A stretch of 64,000 nucleotides of DNA from Tetrapyrgos nigripes (lineage: Eukaryota > Basidiomycota > Agaricomycetes > Agaricales > Campanellaceae): positions 62,001-126,000 of the forward strand of contig JAACJM010000100.1 of assembly GCA_013368315.1 (NCBI GenBank), written 5' to 3'. A program made the translations under genes and the position numbers. Below are positions 20,072-34,909 of this stretch, piece by piece. A model generated the notes under the pieces. That model was given only the letters and a program-made list of their open reading frames with translations. It was not told where the DNA came from and did not search any database. Numbering within the stretch: position 1 is the first letter of the stretch; each line of letters begins with the position of its first letter.

Positions 20072-23000
20072 ATGTCAGAGGGGTATCTAGGCCCAGAGAA
20101 GATGAGAAGGCTTCAGAATGCTTGCGATGAGTGTCGTAGAAGAAAAGGTAAGTGCTTGGACATTCTTCATTCTCGTATGGTCAGCTGGAAATGAAATATT
20201 GGTCGCAACAGCTCGTTGTAAGTTTTCTATGCGCTTTCCAACTTCTGCCAAGGCTGAAGTGCCCTTTATCATGACAGGCGATAGCGAAATTATGCTCAAT
20301 AATGCGTGTAGCCATTGTCTGAAGCTGGGTCTTCCCTGTACGCATACCAAAGCACAACAAGTAAGCCTCGTCCGCCTTTCAGCGCTTAGTCAGTCGACTG
20401 AATGATGAATTCAAGAAACGTGGTCCAAAGTCCAGGTACTTCGAAGCTGATTTACTCAACACTCATTTTTGCCTGCTCAAGACATCCTCGCTTCATACAT
20501 AGGATTATGATAGGAGGCTCTCAGTCAGTGGATACCCTGGTCGCAAATATTACCGGAGGAACGCCATCCCAGGCGTTTCTGATTCCAGATAGCAAGGAAG
20601 AGATACGAAAAATTTTGGTCAAATTGGCAACTAGGATTCAAGAGCTCGAGAACGACCGGGAGCTCAGCGAATACTCAGAGCTTCACAAGTCAGTCAGCCT
20701 GGCATCTGTCCAGGATACGAATAGAACGCAGGAGACTATCAACGTACCGGGAGATAGCCTGGATCATGATGATAGTGTAGAAGACCTTTCAAAGGAACTC
20801 GCAAATTTTTCATTTGGTGCACCAAGTAATACTCACTTCGGCGAATCCAGCAACATCATGCTCATGAAGACCGCTATGGATCACGGAAAGCAGCTTACTG
20901 GGTCAATTCTACCTGATTGGAACTCAATCTTTGCGCATGTTAGGAGGCCTCGGTTTTGGGACACTGATCCTGTACGTCTTACCAAACCTTTTCTGTATGC
21001 ACCACCCTGAAATTTTTTTTGATCTAGTGGCCATCTTGGTATCTATTAGCTCGACCTGAGCTGGAACCTGCGTACGAGTTCCCAGATACAGATACCCTAC
21101 ATCAGTTCATGGATCTCTATTTTCGTCACTGCGAGATAGACTTTCCACTTCTTCATCGACCCTCTTTCGAAAACTCCATCTCGGAAGGTCTGCATCTCCG
21201 TGATGCAGCCTTTGGTGCTGTAGTTCTTGCCGTATGCGCCATCGGCGCGGGGATCCTTTCAGCCTCTAACATCCAACGTGAGGCAGGAGACCGTTGGATA
21301 GCTCAAGTACGATTGAGTACATTCGTGTTTAGTTCAAAATTGGAGCTATATCATCTCCAATTGTACTGTGTACGTCTCACCCTATGTTTTTTCACTTCAT
21401 GGTTATCGTTAACGACTTATTTGCCATCGTCATCACTAGCTGATGATATATTATCTGTACTCTGTTTCCAAAGGTATTGACTCTGCTTGGCTGTTAGCCG
21501 GAATTGCAATCCGTCGTGCTCAGGAGAAGGGTGCCCATCGAAGATACACCGTCAGTACTCACCTACCTACTGTCGAAGGTGAATTGTGGAAACGGGCCTT
21601 TTGGACGTTGATTGTAGCAGATGTGCAATTGAGCACGCTATTTGGAAGACCACGAGCAATATCCAGCCAAGAGTACGTTTTCCTTTGAGACGTGTCGCGA
21701 AACTGATAGTAACCTGGTCGTTGCAGTTTTGACCTCGAGCCCCTTATTGAATGCGACGACGAGTACTGGGAGCCCAAAGATGGTAGTCCGGCTTTCGTTC
21801 AACCATTAGGAAAACCTTCCAAGATATCGTATTGGAATGCATATCTAAAAATAATGGAAATATACGGGTTTGCATGGCTGACTATTGTGAGTCTGTCTTA
21901 TCCTCACCGTAATATTAGTGCTTATCTCTGGATTCTGATAGTATTCGGTGAGAAAAGCTGATCTCAGTAATAAGATGGGAATCAGCGACATAGAATGGTA
22001 CGAAAAAGCGGTGATGGAGACCGATTCGGCCCTCAACAAGTGGATGGACTCTATCCCACAACACCGTAAGCATGTCACCAAAGCATCTCGTCTCTAACGA
22101 TGGTTGATTTTCTCCAGTCCGATGGGATAGCCAACCCCAAGACTCAGTCACATTCGCTCACTCTACCATCCTCTATTCAACGTACTACTGGATACAAATT
22201 ATGGTTCATAAACATTTCATTCCTCGTCCACGCACGAAGGATAGCTCTGGAATTCTATCATTTCCCTCCTTGGCCATTTGTACGAACGCAGCAAGATCCT
22301 GCTTACGGGTTTGCGAAGCGTATGTCAAAATCAATACCCTATATCCTGCGCAATTGGTGGTGAGTTGCTGTCTTATTGATGGTCTAATTGGAGTTTTCCT
22401 TCACCGACCTTGTTTAAAGCTGGTGATTTCCAATGCGGCCACTGTCCTGGCCTTGAACCTTGCTAGATCTAATCAGCTCAAGCTTAAGTTCAATATGGTG
22501 AAGGAAATCACCGACATATACAGGTGCATCGATTTACTTCGCCTATACGAACGAACGCAAGTGAAACATCATTTCGTCGCGCATTTCATGAAGCTAACCC
22601 TTTTGCAGCTTGATACTTGCAGGGCGACTGATGTAAGTCCATTTTGCACCGTGACACCACCCTTCAATCTGTTCTGAAGGATAGGACTAGTGACTCTATC
22701 AATGTCATTCTATTCGTCAATCGTTTCCCTCCAAGACTCCATCCTTCGTATAATGAGGGATCTCCAGCCCTCTCAGCTTCAGCATCCCAGTCGCAGGTTA
22801 AAACAACGCAGTTTCTCTTTAACCAATTCTCAGCGGCCAGCGACTCGAGTTCTGCACCGGCGGTTACTTATGGTACACCTGCCGAATCTTCGAGTACGAC
22901 ATTCCGGACCCAGCTCCCTTTCTACTCAAGTGAACTCGGAGGACTTCCTATACACCCCAAATTGACTTCGTTGAGTGAGCCGAATGCAGAGCACTTCGAT

Positions 23001-23399
23001 TCACATTCTCCAGGCTTCAATCATCATTCAACACAGGCAAATTTCGACGTACCCTCTTCACCCTCTCCTGATATGCGTCAATATTTCTCCTTATTTGATG
23101 ATACTGTCGGAAATATGTGCGACTCGTTTATGGGGACTCAGTTCACTGCTGGTTAGCGTTCAATACCTTCAGAAGTTCGCCTGAGCTAACAATCACTTGT
23201 CCATTCTTCAAGACATATCCGAAAACCATACCAGGTGATTGAGCTATCATTTGTCCGCGTAACCTCTCTTCTTGACGTTTGATTTTTTTGACAAAGTGCA
23301 AACCAGGACTGGGATTCTTTCATGGCAGGCGTAGGTCAACTACTGAATACCACTGATATCCCCTCAACCGAGAGAGCTTTTGATCCATTTAATCTCTAA
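20072..23399 (+). CDS. Zn2Cys6 transcription factor with Fungal_trans domain
   Basis: Fungal-specific DNA-binding regulator of the Gal4 class. Exon 1 (20072-20147) gives ACDECRRRK. A 6-nt exon (20212-20217) and exon 3 (20278-20360) complete the cluster as CDEC-RRRKAR-CDSEIMLNNACSHC...PC, fitting C-x2-C-x6-C-x9-C-x2-C-x6-C. Exon 4 (20416-20435) is the linker KRGPKS. A heptad-like ATRIQELENDRELSE region follows. The middle-homology domain (PF04082) includes MDLYFRHCEIDFPLLHRPSF, GAVVLAVCAIGAGI, AWLLAGIAIRRAQEKGAHR, WKRAFWTLIVADVQLSTLFGRP and DFDLEPLIECDDEYW. The Ser-rich tail ends FDPFNL. Exon borders after 21000 were read only by eye. Its targets are unknown. The neighbouring xylanase and P450 are possible targets, but nothing in the sequence proves it. 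Confidence 0.85.
20212..20217 (+). other. 6-nt microexon completing the zinc cluster
   Basis: CTCGTT is flanked by acceptor GCAACAG and donor GTAAGTTTTC. The introns on either side are 64 and 60 nt. Joining it turns AAA-G...GC-GAT into Lys-Ala-Arg-Cys-Asp, giving the third cluster cysteine. Skipping it gives a Gly instead and loses that cysteine. Confidence 0.8.
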
Positions 23400-23514
23400 A
23401 ATATTCATATCTTTCATAGTCTGCAAAAATCGTGCCTGTTCTTAAACTACAAGGAGTACATTCATCGTTATTGACTGGCCACAGCCCCAAAAAGATAATT
23501 AGTTACAAAAGATG

Positions 23515-25739
<2,225 letters not shown>

Positions 25740-26525
25740 GCTGATCCGAGAGGACGAAGGTTTAGCTGAGGGTAAGTAGTATGGAGCGTGAGCCTACCCA
25801 GCAAAATAGGAAAGGACACCTCTTATATACGCCAAGACTTACCTTGAGCGCAACCTTTCCTATTCCATACAACTTGTCAAAAGGAAAAACTCGAGTCTTG
25901 AGTCTTGGCAAGAAGCAACGGATGATGTACCCGTATTACGAAGAAAGGAAGACATTGAGTAGACCGCCCTAGTGGTGCTCTATTATTCTCTATTGCGGAT
26001 CAATGCCTCGGTATCAATGTTGCGTTGCTTGTCAGTGATTCAGTATGCGGAGAAAACTTGGGGATTACTGGACTGAAAGACTGACTGAAACTACAATTGA
26101 AACCCGGATTTATTAGGTCCTCGTGTCAGGGGATAGAGAAAGCTAACGAGGAATGGGAAAGCTTTGTTGCGTGAAGCTTATGCCAGTGTACAAAGGACCC
26201 GAGATTATTCCCCGGCCACCGTAACCCGACCAAATGACGTCGGAAAGTATAAGTATACCACTTGTTGGAAGTTCACATGACTCTACGCGTTGCGTTGGGC
26301 GAAGGCTCACGTCCCCCCTCCCCCTCACTTGTCAGTGACCGAAACAGAACGTAAAGGTGAGCTTTCCTGCAAGTCAAAGTACAATTTGAACACTTGAAAA
26401 TACTACAGCGTTAGTCAGTAGGTAACACAATGTCCATAGTTGAAGATTGTGTTGATACGAAGATATCGTATACTAGTAATAATTGAGTACAAGCAACGAG
26501 GGATGCCACGTATACACGACTCAGG
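25740..26525. other. Intergenic region upstream of the xylanase
   Basis: Xylanase promoter side and P450 3' side. No coding structure seen. A TATA-like TTATATACGCC (25812-25822) is close to the xylanase start on the minus strand. Confidence 0.5.
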
Positions 26526-29500
26526 TCACACTCCGTCATTCTGAGGTGAAGCTTCGGTTGCCGTGATCCATAGACCGCCCTAAAGATACACCGACGTCAG
26601 CAGAAAGCACATTGACAAAAACACCGAGACCGAGAAAAGACACATAGGAAGAAGACAGTGGGCAGTGCATGGGGTAGAGACGAGAACATGAACAACATGG
26701 GAGCCAAAATGGGCAGTGGAAGTACAGGTACGAAAACTCCAGAAAGAAAGAAAAAGGAAGAATCAAATAAACAACAACAAAACAACAAAAACAACTCACC
26801 CCAACACTCATCGTCAACGTCATCTTGGGGAATATCTCATCAATGTTCTTTCTCAACCCGGCTCCAAGCGTCTTTGTACGATAGGGGAGTAGAGGGTCGG
26901 TGTAGCCTGGTCCTCCAACCTCAACCTCTTGCCATTTGCTCGTTTGGCTCGCTTGGAGATTTGGACCTGAAAAGTCGATACCAACACCTGGACTGGAAAA
27001 GGAAGACGCTGAAGCCGATGTTGAGGAAGGTGAAGGGGACGGCCTGGACGGGGATGAAGCAAAAGCAGCAGCAGCAGCAGAGGTAGAGGCCGAGTTGAGA
27101 GAAAGTCCCTCCGCTTCCGCTTCCCTAGCCCACTCAGCCAAAGACTCGTTAAACTCGGGTGGGCAAGCTTCCTTGACAAAGGTGAAGGAAGAAAAGTGTT
27201 GTACTAGGCGGATGAGCATGTATGACATTTCGTTGTAGGCGAACTAGGGTAGGATGTATTAGGACCAAAAGAAGGAATTGGATATTGGATCAATTCACCT
27301 GTTGTCCCAAACAAATCCTCGGTCCTGCATTAAACGGTAAGAATATGAATGGGTTTCCTCCAGCGTCCGAGCCCCCGTTTTTATCTTTATTCCTAACCAA
27401 ATACCTCTGCAGCCTCCCATCTAACCACCTATCAGGATCAAAAGACTCTGCGTCGGGACCCCAGAGGTCAGGACGACGATGCATTATGAAGGTGGAATAG
27501 CCGGTTTTGGTGTGGGCGGGGATGTAGAGGGGTCGGGGGTCCCATTGACCAGCGGCGCCGGCTGCGTTGGACGTGGAAGAGGAAGAATACGGAGATGGGG
27601 GAGGCGAAGGCCAGGTAGTTTCGGAGATGGATTCGCGGACGTTGAAGGGACTGTTGTTGGGAAAATGGGTCAGGTTTATAATTTATTGGACGTAGATAAG
27701 ACTAAGACTGAAAAAGAAGAAAAAAAAGGTGACGGTAGTGATGAAAGAGACGACAGTGACCATAGACGCGAAGGAAGAACAAGGGTTATGAGGGTACGAG
27801 GAAAGGAGAAAGGGAAGTGGTATGGGGAACGAAGAAAGAAAGAGAGAAAAAAAGTGAAAAATAAGTCATGCAACGTACACAACAGGATACAACCTCAACG
27901 TCTCGTTGATAACAGCTCTCAAGTACTTGCATTCTTTGATTTGGCCGAAAGTAATAGATGGGTCGAGTACGTCTGGGTCTGACGAAGGTGGACCAATGAG
28001 TGAAAGTATCTCGGAACGCAGACGTTGGTGGACGGAAGGGTACTGTTTCAGAAGAAAAAGAAAAAGGTAAGCGTTAATGCGCCGTTGATATAGTATAATC
28101 CGCGTTTGAGGTACTAATATGAATTGACGAGGGGGAAACAAAACCAAAAGAAAAGAAAAGAAAAGAAAAGAAAGAAACTTGAAAAATAGCAGAGCAGAAA
28201 GAGGTAAAGCAAAACGAGTGTCAAGCCCCACTCCAACGCCAACGCCAACGACTCTCATCATCGCTCATCACTCGGCTCCCTGTATCCCATTTCCCCGTCT
28301 TCCCAGGGCAGTACCCAGTACCCCAGAACCACAAAGACCAAAGACCAAAGTCCCAGCACTACAAAGCTAATGCCAAGTGCCAACACCAACGCCCAACGCC
28401 AACGACTAATGTCTAGTCCATCCTCGTCACCGTCTCCAGCAGCCCAGCTTCACCACAGGCGCCCACACCACCAGGTAAAGCACACCACAAAGCAAGACAA
28501 AAAAATAAAATAGGATATGTAGAAAGGAACGAACGAAGAAACGAAGAAAGACTGAAGGAAGGAATCAACGAAACCCAAACCCAAACCCAAACAATAAACA
28601 AAAAAAAAAAGTCAAAAAACCCACCTTTGTCAAAAAATAAACACAAAAAGTCAACGTCGCCGCCGTCGTATCCCTTCCTGCGATCATGATGTTGAGGGTT
28701 TCGTCTCTCAACACGACGGGGTCAGAGGTTTGACGGATGAGGTGGTCGAGGAGGGTTTCTTGTTTTGCTGGGTTTGCTGGGCTTTCGAGAGTTTCTGGTT
28801 CATCGACATCGACATTTTGAGTTGTTTTGCTAGCCATAGCAAGTCGTTGCCCCTCCCTATCCACCGCCTCCTCAACAATCTTATCAACCCACCCCCCAAC
28901 AACTTCCATCGGCTCCTTTGTCTTATCTTTCCAAATCTCAAAAAGAGGCCAAACGAGAGGACCTGTACGCTCCCTGTCTGCGATGATTTCTTGGGCGAGG
29001 AGGAAGGAGGATGAGAATCTTTTTAGGGGGTTTGATGAGGACGAAGAGGTAGTAGAGGACGAAGAAGACGAAGAAGACGAAGAAGACGAAGAGGACGAAG
29101 ACGCATAATGAGGCAACGGCAACTCCCCCTCCAAACTCCCAAACCCGGTCCCAAACAAAAACTCGGTCGCAGTGTCGAGTGTGAAGCGACCCATTAGGTC
29201 TTGAAAATCAAATGGGTACACTTTCGTCTTCGTCTTCGTCTTCATCCCCATCCTCTCCTTAATCCTCCGAACAACCCCCCTCGCATGCCTATCAAACATC
29301 TCCTCATCCTGTACCCTCTCCCTAGTAAAAAACGGCCTCGTCATCCCTCTATGAAACCTCCACATCTCATCATCCGAATTAAACACCCCAACACCCAACA
29401 CACTCCCCATACTCTCCTGAAACCTCTTTCCCTTTACATAATTCTCAAATTCCGTCGCTAATATCCTCTGAATATGTGTTGGCTCCGAAGTAAAAAATAA

Positions 29501-29917
29501 ATCTTGACCGAGGACACGCATGTTGAATGCTGTACCGTGGTTAGAGAAGAGGGTGTATAACCCGTCGCCTGGGTATCCGAATTTGGAGTGGTGCATCATG
29601 GTAAGGAGGATGTCGATGTTACCGAGGTAGCGGCCCCACCAGGTGGGACCAATGGTGAGAGGCATGGTGCGGGCGCCGAGGAGTGAGGCGCGGTGGTGGG
29701 TATGGTAGGTGTAGTAGAGGGATTGGAAGGTGAGGTAGATGGGCCAGGTGAGGAGGGAGGTGGTGAGGGTTAGCCATGGGGGGATAAGGGGGTATGATGA
29801 AGATGATAGTAATGGGAGGACACGGTTGAGGGATGTTAGAATGAGAGGAGGGGTTAGGAGGAGGAGAAGGAGTTTGGAAAGGTGGGTTAGACCGGGGGTG
29901 AGGAATGAAAGTGGCAT
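26526..29917 (-). CDS. Cytochrome P450, CYP63-like, five exons
   Basis: ER-anchored haem monooxygenase, resembling the Agaricomycete CYP63 group that oxidises alkanes, fatty acids and aromatics. Exons are 29917-28625, 28042-27879, 27650-27299, 27243-26800 and 26579-26526; phases close at 768 aa. N-terminal hydrophobic segments are followed by the C-helix [13 protein letters not shown]-helix [13 protein letters not shown]-helix ExxR in [15 protein letters not shown]-like DPDRWLDGR and haem loop [12 protein letters not shown]. The protein is longer than usual because of a Ser run (about residues 280-305) coded by CGAAGA-type repeats at 29041-29103, and a Ser/Ala/Pro-rich stretch after the haem loop. 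Intron 1 is 582 nt, unusually long and repeat-rich. Substrate unknown. Confidence 0.92.
28143..28174 (+). repeat. (AAAAG)n simple repeat in P450 intron 1
   Basis: AAAAG units occur in tandem, followed by CCAACG units around 28232-28251 and again near 28385-28405. Together they swell intron 1 of the P450. Confidence 0.8.
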
Positions 29918-30242
29918 TTTGAGGTGTACTGTGTAAGGGTGGTAGCACCGAGGAGGAGCAACGGGTTACGGTGAGGTTGATATACCGGTGAAAGGTCCCA
30001 CCAAGTCAGATGATGGCTCGGTTATCCGGTAGTCCAAGTCTATCATGCCCAAGTTGGAGTTGTACACCTGACGTCGAGGAGGACGACCTTTTATGGTATA
30101 CCAGCTGACTGGCGTGGTCTGGGAACAGTGTCTGGTTCTCCAAGAAGGTGTTCCAGGTGACCCTGCTGCTTTGACAGTTTGTCCCTTCGGGGTTGCCCGA
30201 TTACCGTCAAGAAATAGGCGTCCGTTCCCAGCCAATCCGAAT
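29918..30242. other. P450 promoter and 3' flank of the next gene
   Basis: No gene seen. Short ORFs on both strands have no family features. Confidence 0.5.
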
Positions 30243-30665
30243 CTAAAACCGCAGCGCCTTCTCTTCTCCGCGTGGAACGATGTCAATCGAACCCTCCTTA
30301 ATCTTCACAGCGACTACTTTCTCCGACTCTAATCGCAAGTTTGTGGGTAGCCTCAGGTTGAGGTCCGTAAAAACACGATGAATGGTATGAGACGACACGC
30401 CGACGTGAACGAGGTATTCAGGTGAAACGCCCCAGCCTAGGAGGTCGAGAATGAGGTCTTTGGCGCGATTGAGTTGGTGTTCGGAGACTATAAGTAGCAT
30501 ATACAAGTTAGGAATGAAATTTGAGAATTGAGATAACGCACGAGGGTACACTGGCGTCGGATCCTCTGAGTCTTTCGGTTCGGGGTCAGGCGAGGCGGGG
30601 AGTTTGGTTCTGTCATAGGAGACTTTGGTAGGAGCAGTAACCACTGGATCTGGCGGAAGGGACAT
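30243..30665 (-). CDS. Short protein with the LLGWGVSPEYL domain
   Basis: Two exons, 30665-30542 and 30487-30243, 122 aa. The start is MSLPPDPVV, because the longer frame upstream opens with GTG. About 40 polar N-terminal residues are followed by the same domain as in the protein at 15208-16179: LNRAKDLILDLLGWGVSPEY, VGVSSHTIHRVFTDLNLRLP, TNLRLES. Both genes have their single intron directly after a YP dipeptide. The shared intron position shows common descent rather than convergence. The long acidic N-terminus of the other gene is missing here. Function unknown. Confidence 0.7.
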   Translation of the reverse strand: MSLPPDPVVTAPTKVSYDRTKLPASPDPEPKDSEDPTPVYPRALSQFSNFIPNLYMLLIVSEHQLNRAKDLILDLLGWGVSPEYLVHVGVSSHTIHRVFTDLNLRLPTNLRLESEKVVAVKIKEGSIDIVPRGEEKALRF

Positions 30666-31389
30666 GGAGGACGAGAGCGAGAAGCCAACTGCCACGTGAA
30701 AGCCATGAGGACGTTTTGACTACGCGTCGCGTCGCGTATCACACCATGTCGGAGATTTCCGAAAGGGCTATATAATGCAAACGGCATATAACGGCATTAT
30801 ATGACGTCGGTCAGACACGCACTTGCGTTATAACTGCCTATTTGGGACAGTGTCCAGCTCAGACTTCGAACACGCGTAATGACGTGAGTTCGAGACATAC
30901 TGACCTAGGACTTCGTTTGCAGGTAGATAGGGATAGCTAGATTTAAATGTGAGGCTAAAATTGGAGAAATATAATAGATTTATTTGGGGATGGCACTGAC
31001 AGGTAGTCAAGAAGAGCTAATCTCTTTAGAACAATAAGGAGCAATAGCACATTAGCTATGCATGTCAGCACAATTATCGCTTGGAGACATTCTGCTCAAT
31101 GTGGGTTCAAATCAGACAGGTAACATATGCCCATAGAATGGCCTGATTTTTGTTTAATTTATAGCCAGCTCCGGCCTTTCCCAGCAACCTATATAGGTGC
31201 TTATAAGGGCCGAAAACTCGGTTCATATACCAATTTCTTCATTCATATAAGCAGCTTATATAGGCCCTTAGAGCCTGTTAGGTAGAAAGTAAAGACACTT
31301 AAAATTTTTAACAGATTACTGCATATGGTAGTTCTGTTTATAATTCTATTGTGACCCTTCTGTGACTTGCAGAAAAAAACCTCATCGGG
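30666..31389. other. Boundary between host genes and transposon nest
   Basis: The first 100 bp carry ACGCGTCGCGTCGCG (30723-30737), GC-rich and MCB-like, upstream of the 30243 gene. From about 31000 the sequence becomes AT-rich and CpG-poor, with short inverted pieces such as CTTATAAGGGCC and CTTATATAGGCCC (31201-31270). I could not define a transposon terminus. Confidence 0.45.
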
Positions 31390-32586
31390 TTGCTCAATAG
31401 CCTATATATGCCTACGATATCCTCAATGGCTCAGAATGACACCGAGACAGCTGCACCCAAGAGCAGGAGATGCAAGAGGGCACCGAAACCTGGTGGAAAT
31501 GCCAAATGGTCAGACAACGATACCAACCACTACCTTGACTACCTCACTGATAACCATGCTAAGGCTGGTAATGAGGGAAATTTCACAGCATCAACATACA
31601 GAGATGCAGCTGAACATCTAGCACAATTCCCATATGAAGGAGGTGCAAAGGATGAAGCCGCTTGTCGCAACAAATGGTCATCGGTGCAAAAAAAATCCTA
31701 TTCTCAAGTACCAACATACTAATACCCTTTAAAGCTCAAGGCCACAGCTGAAGTCATCATAGAGATTCAGAACAAGGCTGGCTGGACTTGGAGTGATAAA
31801 ACTGGGGCCTCAATCGGAGCTGCAAATGCTGATCTCTGGCAAACCTTCATTATGCATAGACCTGTAGCAAAACCATTCAGAAACAAGGGCTGGCCATACA
31901 CCAGGTGGTCAATCTCTTACCGAATACAGTCAAGGGGAATTATGTCTTTTGGCCAATGCAGGGCACCCAAGGCCTTCACAATATGGAAGATGACACACCC
32001 AACTCTGCTCCTGAGGTGCAGTCAGCTTTACAGCCAGCCAACAATGAGAATAGCCAAGGAGAGGGTGGACAAACACAAGCTGAAGGTGATAATGGCACTG
32101 GAATGGATGGTGGGAGTCAGGAATGAGCAGGAAGTCCGGCTTGGGACCTGGAGCAGATGGACAGAGACATAGATGAGATGGCAGGTACTACACAGCAATA
32201 GACAACACAAGAGATGGTAGAGGACTCACAAGTAGATAACAGTGCTCTGGTGTGTCTCAAGCCAATGTTCTTTCCTGGTTATGTCTGTCTAACAAAGCAG
32301 ATTGCAGCCAGGACAAAGTCAGACAGCCAATGCACCTCTCTCTCACCCTGACAATGAGCTAACCACAAATACCACACCCAATACTCCTGCCAGACCTCCC
32401 GACACCATAAGCAAAAGGCCGGCTGCAGCTCCATTGAGTTCTGCCTCAAAAAAACCCCATTTGTCCTCAGACTTTCTTGCTGGCCTGGTCAGAGAAGTGT
32501 CTGGAATGAACACCACCTTCAGGGCCCTCCTTGTCCCTCCTGCTACACCTAGCCCCACACCATCTGGACCACCTCCCCCTACCTGT
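31390..32586 (+). pseudogene. Myb/SANT-like ORF1 of the Harbinger remnant, 5' part
   Basis: Begins MPTISSMAQNDTETA, followed by a Myb/SANT-like trihelix domain (KWSDNDTNHYLDYL, AACRNKWSSVQKK) and the usual next block GWTWSDKTGASIG, FRNKGWPYT. A 27-nt stretch near 31710 with a stop may be a mini-intron or a degenerate insert. Other stops and frame changes occur. The polar tail is cut at 32586 by the gypsy LTR. Confidence 0.55.
32582..32586 (+). repeat. Target-site duplication CCTGT of the gypsy element, left copy
   Basis: CCTGT directly precedes the LTR start TGTGACAG. The same pentamer lies at 38943-38947 after the 3' LTR. Confidence 0.5.
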
Positions 32587-33077
32587 TGTGACAGTATTAT
32601 TTTAGGGTATTTTCGTTCATTTTCTGTTTATTTTCTTTATCAGTCACTGCCTTTTGATCATCTTTCTTTGATCATCTATGCACAGCTACTATCCCCTGTT
32701 TCACTATTTGTTCATCTTTCTATGATACATCTCTTACAGGGACACTACGCACAGCCGGTTTATCTTTTGTTCATCTTTTCATGATACATCTCTTACAGGG
32801 CCAATAGGCTGTACTTTGATTGTTTTGGACAGTTCTCTGATTCATTTCTTTGCTTTGCTCAGTTATTATCTTGTCTTTTGTTTTGTGTATATAAACCTAG
32901 AGTAGTAGCTCCCTAGTCCCCATCTTGACCTCTTTGTCTTGGGACTAGGTGAGCATCTCCTGTATTTCTCTCTTCACTTAATATTAACTTTGTCTTGGGA
33001 CTAGGTTCTCATTGTCTTCTGTCTACTGCTGCTCTGTCTACGTCTACTGTTTTGAGCCAAGTGTGTGCTCTACACCA
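32587..33077 (+). repeat. 5' LTR of the gypsy chromovirus
   Basis: 491 bp starting TGTGACAGTATT and ending about CTCTACACCA. It shares long identical blocks with 38428-38942 and 45615-46120. A TATATAA box (32888-32894) lies in the LTR. Confidence 0.8.
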
Positions 33078-33539
33078 CATTAGGTCAAGATCCCTTGCTG
33101 CACCAACAGCCTAGTTATCAGGTTTTCCTTGCAGAAACTCTGCTACCACATCTACAACACCCTCTCGAGCACCATCTTGTGCTTCTTGTACTTCTCATGC
33201 ATCCAGTTCTGTACCCAGCAGGTTGTCCTGTCGAGGGCAACTACATGGCTTTGATCTAATCGATCAGAGACATGTCTGCTTTGATATCGACAGTTATTTT
33301 GAAGATGGAGACGAAAGATTCTTTAAGTGTCTAAGCCATCCTTGTTGAAACGCTTATATCTGCTGCATTCCCCAAGTCTGTTACTATAGTTGGAAGACAA
33401 CAACAACACTCGTATTGACTGTATCATCTTACCTACCAGTTCAGCCTTTCTCCTTCAGCATTTCCATTACCTACCACTCCCATCACCCACATCCCATATC
33501 CCCATTATTCCATCGTCTCCTATTCCTTCAGATATCAAT

Positions 33540-34676
33540 ATGTCTGAACAAGCTCAACAACCCCATTTCGATATGCACTGTGCTGAACAAATCCATCAGG
33601 CAGCTACCATTCAGGACATCATAAATGCTCATGGACTTCTCCAAGAGCAGGTCACTACATTCCTCCAACGTATAAACCAACAACAGACTCAACCCCAGCC
33701 TCAGGCTCACACGATAAGCCAGAGCTCCGATAAATACAGTATGGCCAAGCCTGAACCCTTTAAGGGTAAGGCTGTAGATGTCAGGTCTTTCCTGGCATCT
33801 TTCAGGAACTGGGCTGGAGAACAGAGGGATATTGCTGGAAACGAAGGAAAGATGATCCGATCTGCACTCTCGTTCATGCAGGGAGAGGCTGGCATTTGGG
33901 CTGTGCCATACATTGAAGAAGCTATGGCATATAACAGGACTAACCAGACTGTCAACCTGTTTAATGGAACTTGGAGCATATTTGTGGAAGCTTTCAAAGC
34001 ACAGTTTGGATCATTGGATGAACAAGCAGATGCACGAGATGCAATAGAAGGATTGGTTCAGGGGAAACAGACAGTTGTGAAGTATATTCAGGTATTCAGG
34101 GACTTGGGTCAAAGCACAGATTATTCTGATGAAGATCTCTGAGCTCGTCTTGAACGAGGACTCAACTATAACCTCTGTGTTGGTCTAGCTCCCATTGAGG
34201 TGGTGAAAGGCAAGCCAATCTCACTTGATGATCTGGTCAAAAGGATCACCACTCTTGAGAACCTTATCCACCACAAGCAGGATCATAAGACTACCACCAC
34301 TATGTCCACTCATACTTCCATGACCAACCCCTACACTATGGACATTGACGCCACTCACACTGGCAATGGTAAAACGTGTGAAGATTATCTTTGTGCTATG
34401 CAAAACCATTGCTATGGTTGTGGTGCTCCAGGCCACATGAAGCCTCAGTGTAACCACAAGGAGGCCAAGTGCAACTATTGCGCTTGGAAGGGTCATTTAG
34501 ATTGTGTTTGTAAGGACAAGTTTATGGGTCTTGAACGTAACAGAGGGTTGCGTCCTCAAGGGCAACAAGTTGCCGCTACTACTACAGATGACTACTTCAC
34601 CCTGTTTCCATCAGAGTCCCCAACTCCCTCTACCTCCACCACAGCCACAATTCCACCTCCAGATTATTCCACATAG
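33540..34676 (+). pseudogene. gypsy gag with zinc knuckle
   Basis: Begins MSEQAQQPHFD. Retrotrans_gag features are KPEPFKGKAVDVRSFLASF and AQFGSLDEQADA. One TGA (34139) splits it. Downstream is a CCHC knuckle, CYGCGAPGHMKPQC. Nucleocapsid-type RNA binding is known for this family. Confidence 0.8.
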
Positions 34677-34909
34677 CTCACTGCTCTTCAGAATGCCATG
34701 ACTCAGCAGGCAGCCATCTTGACTACGTTTATGAAGAAGATGGATTTTTAAAGCAGGTGCCCGCTCTGGCTGCACAGACAACACCCCTCAAACAATTTTC
34801 TATGCTTACCACTTCCTCGTACAATTCTATTTCCACATGTAAAATATCAGTTATTCAGGAAATAGATCCCCTTTCATCACATTTTTGTGTTGGAATCAAA
34901 CTATGAGGA

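Noticed and set aside
20148..20200. Intron-free reading of the zinc cluster (RRRKGKCLD)
   Set aside because: It gives a Cys at the right distance but then runs into a stop and lacks the next three Cys. The 6-nt exon model gives the full cluster with normal introns.
26658..27982. Large + strand ORFs over the P450
   Set aside because: They are antisense shadows of P450 exons. Composition is explained by the Ser/Ala/Pro-rich coding strand.
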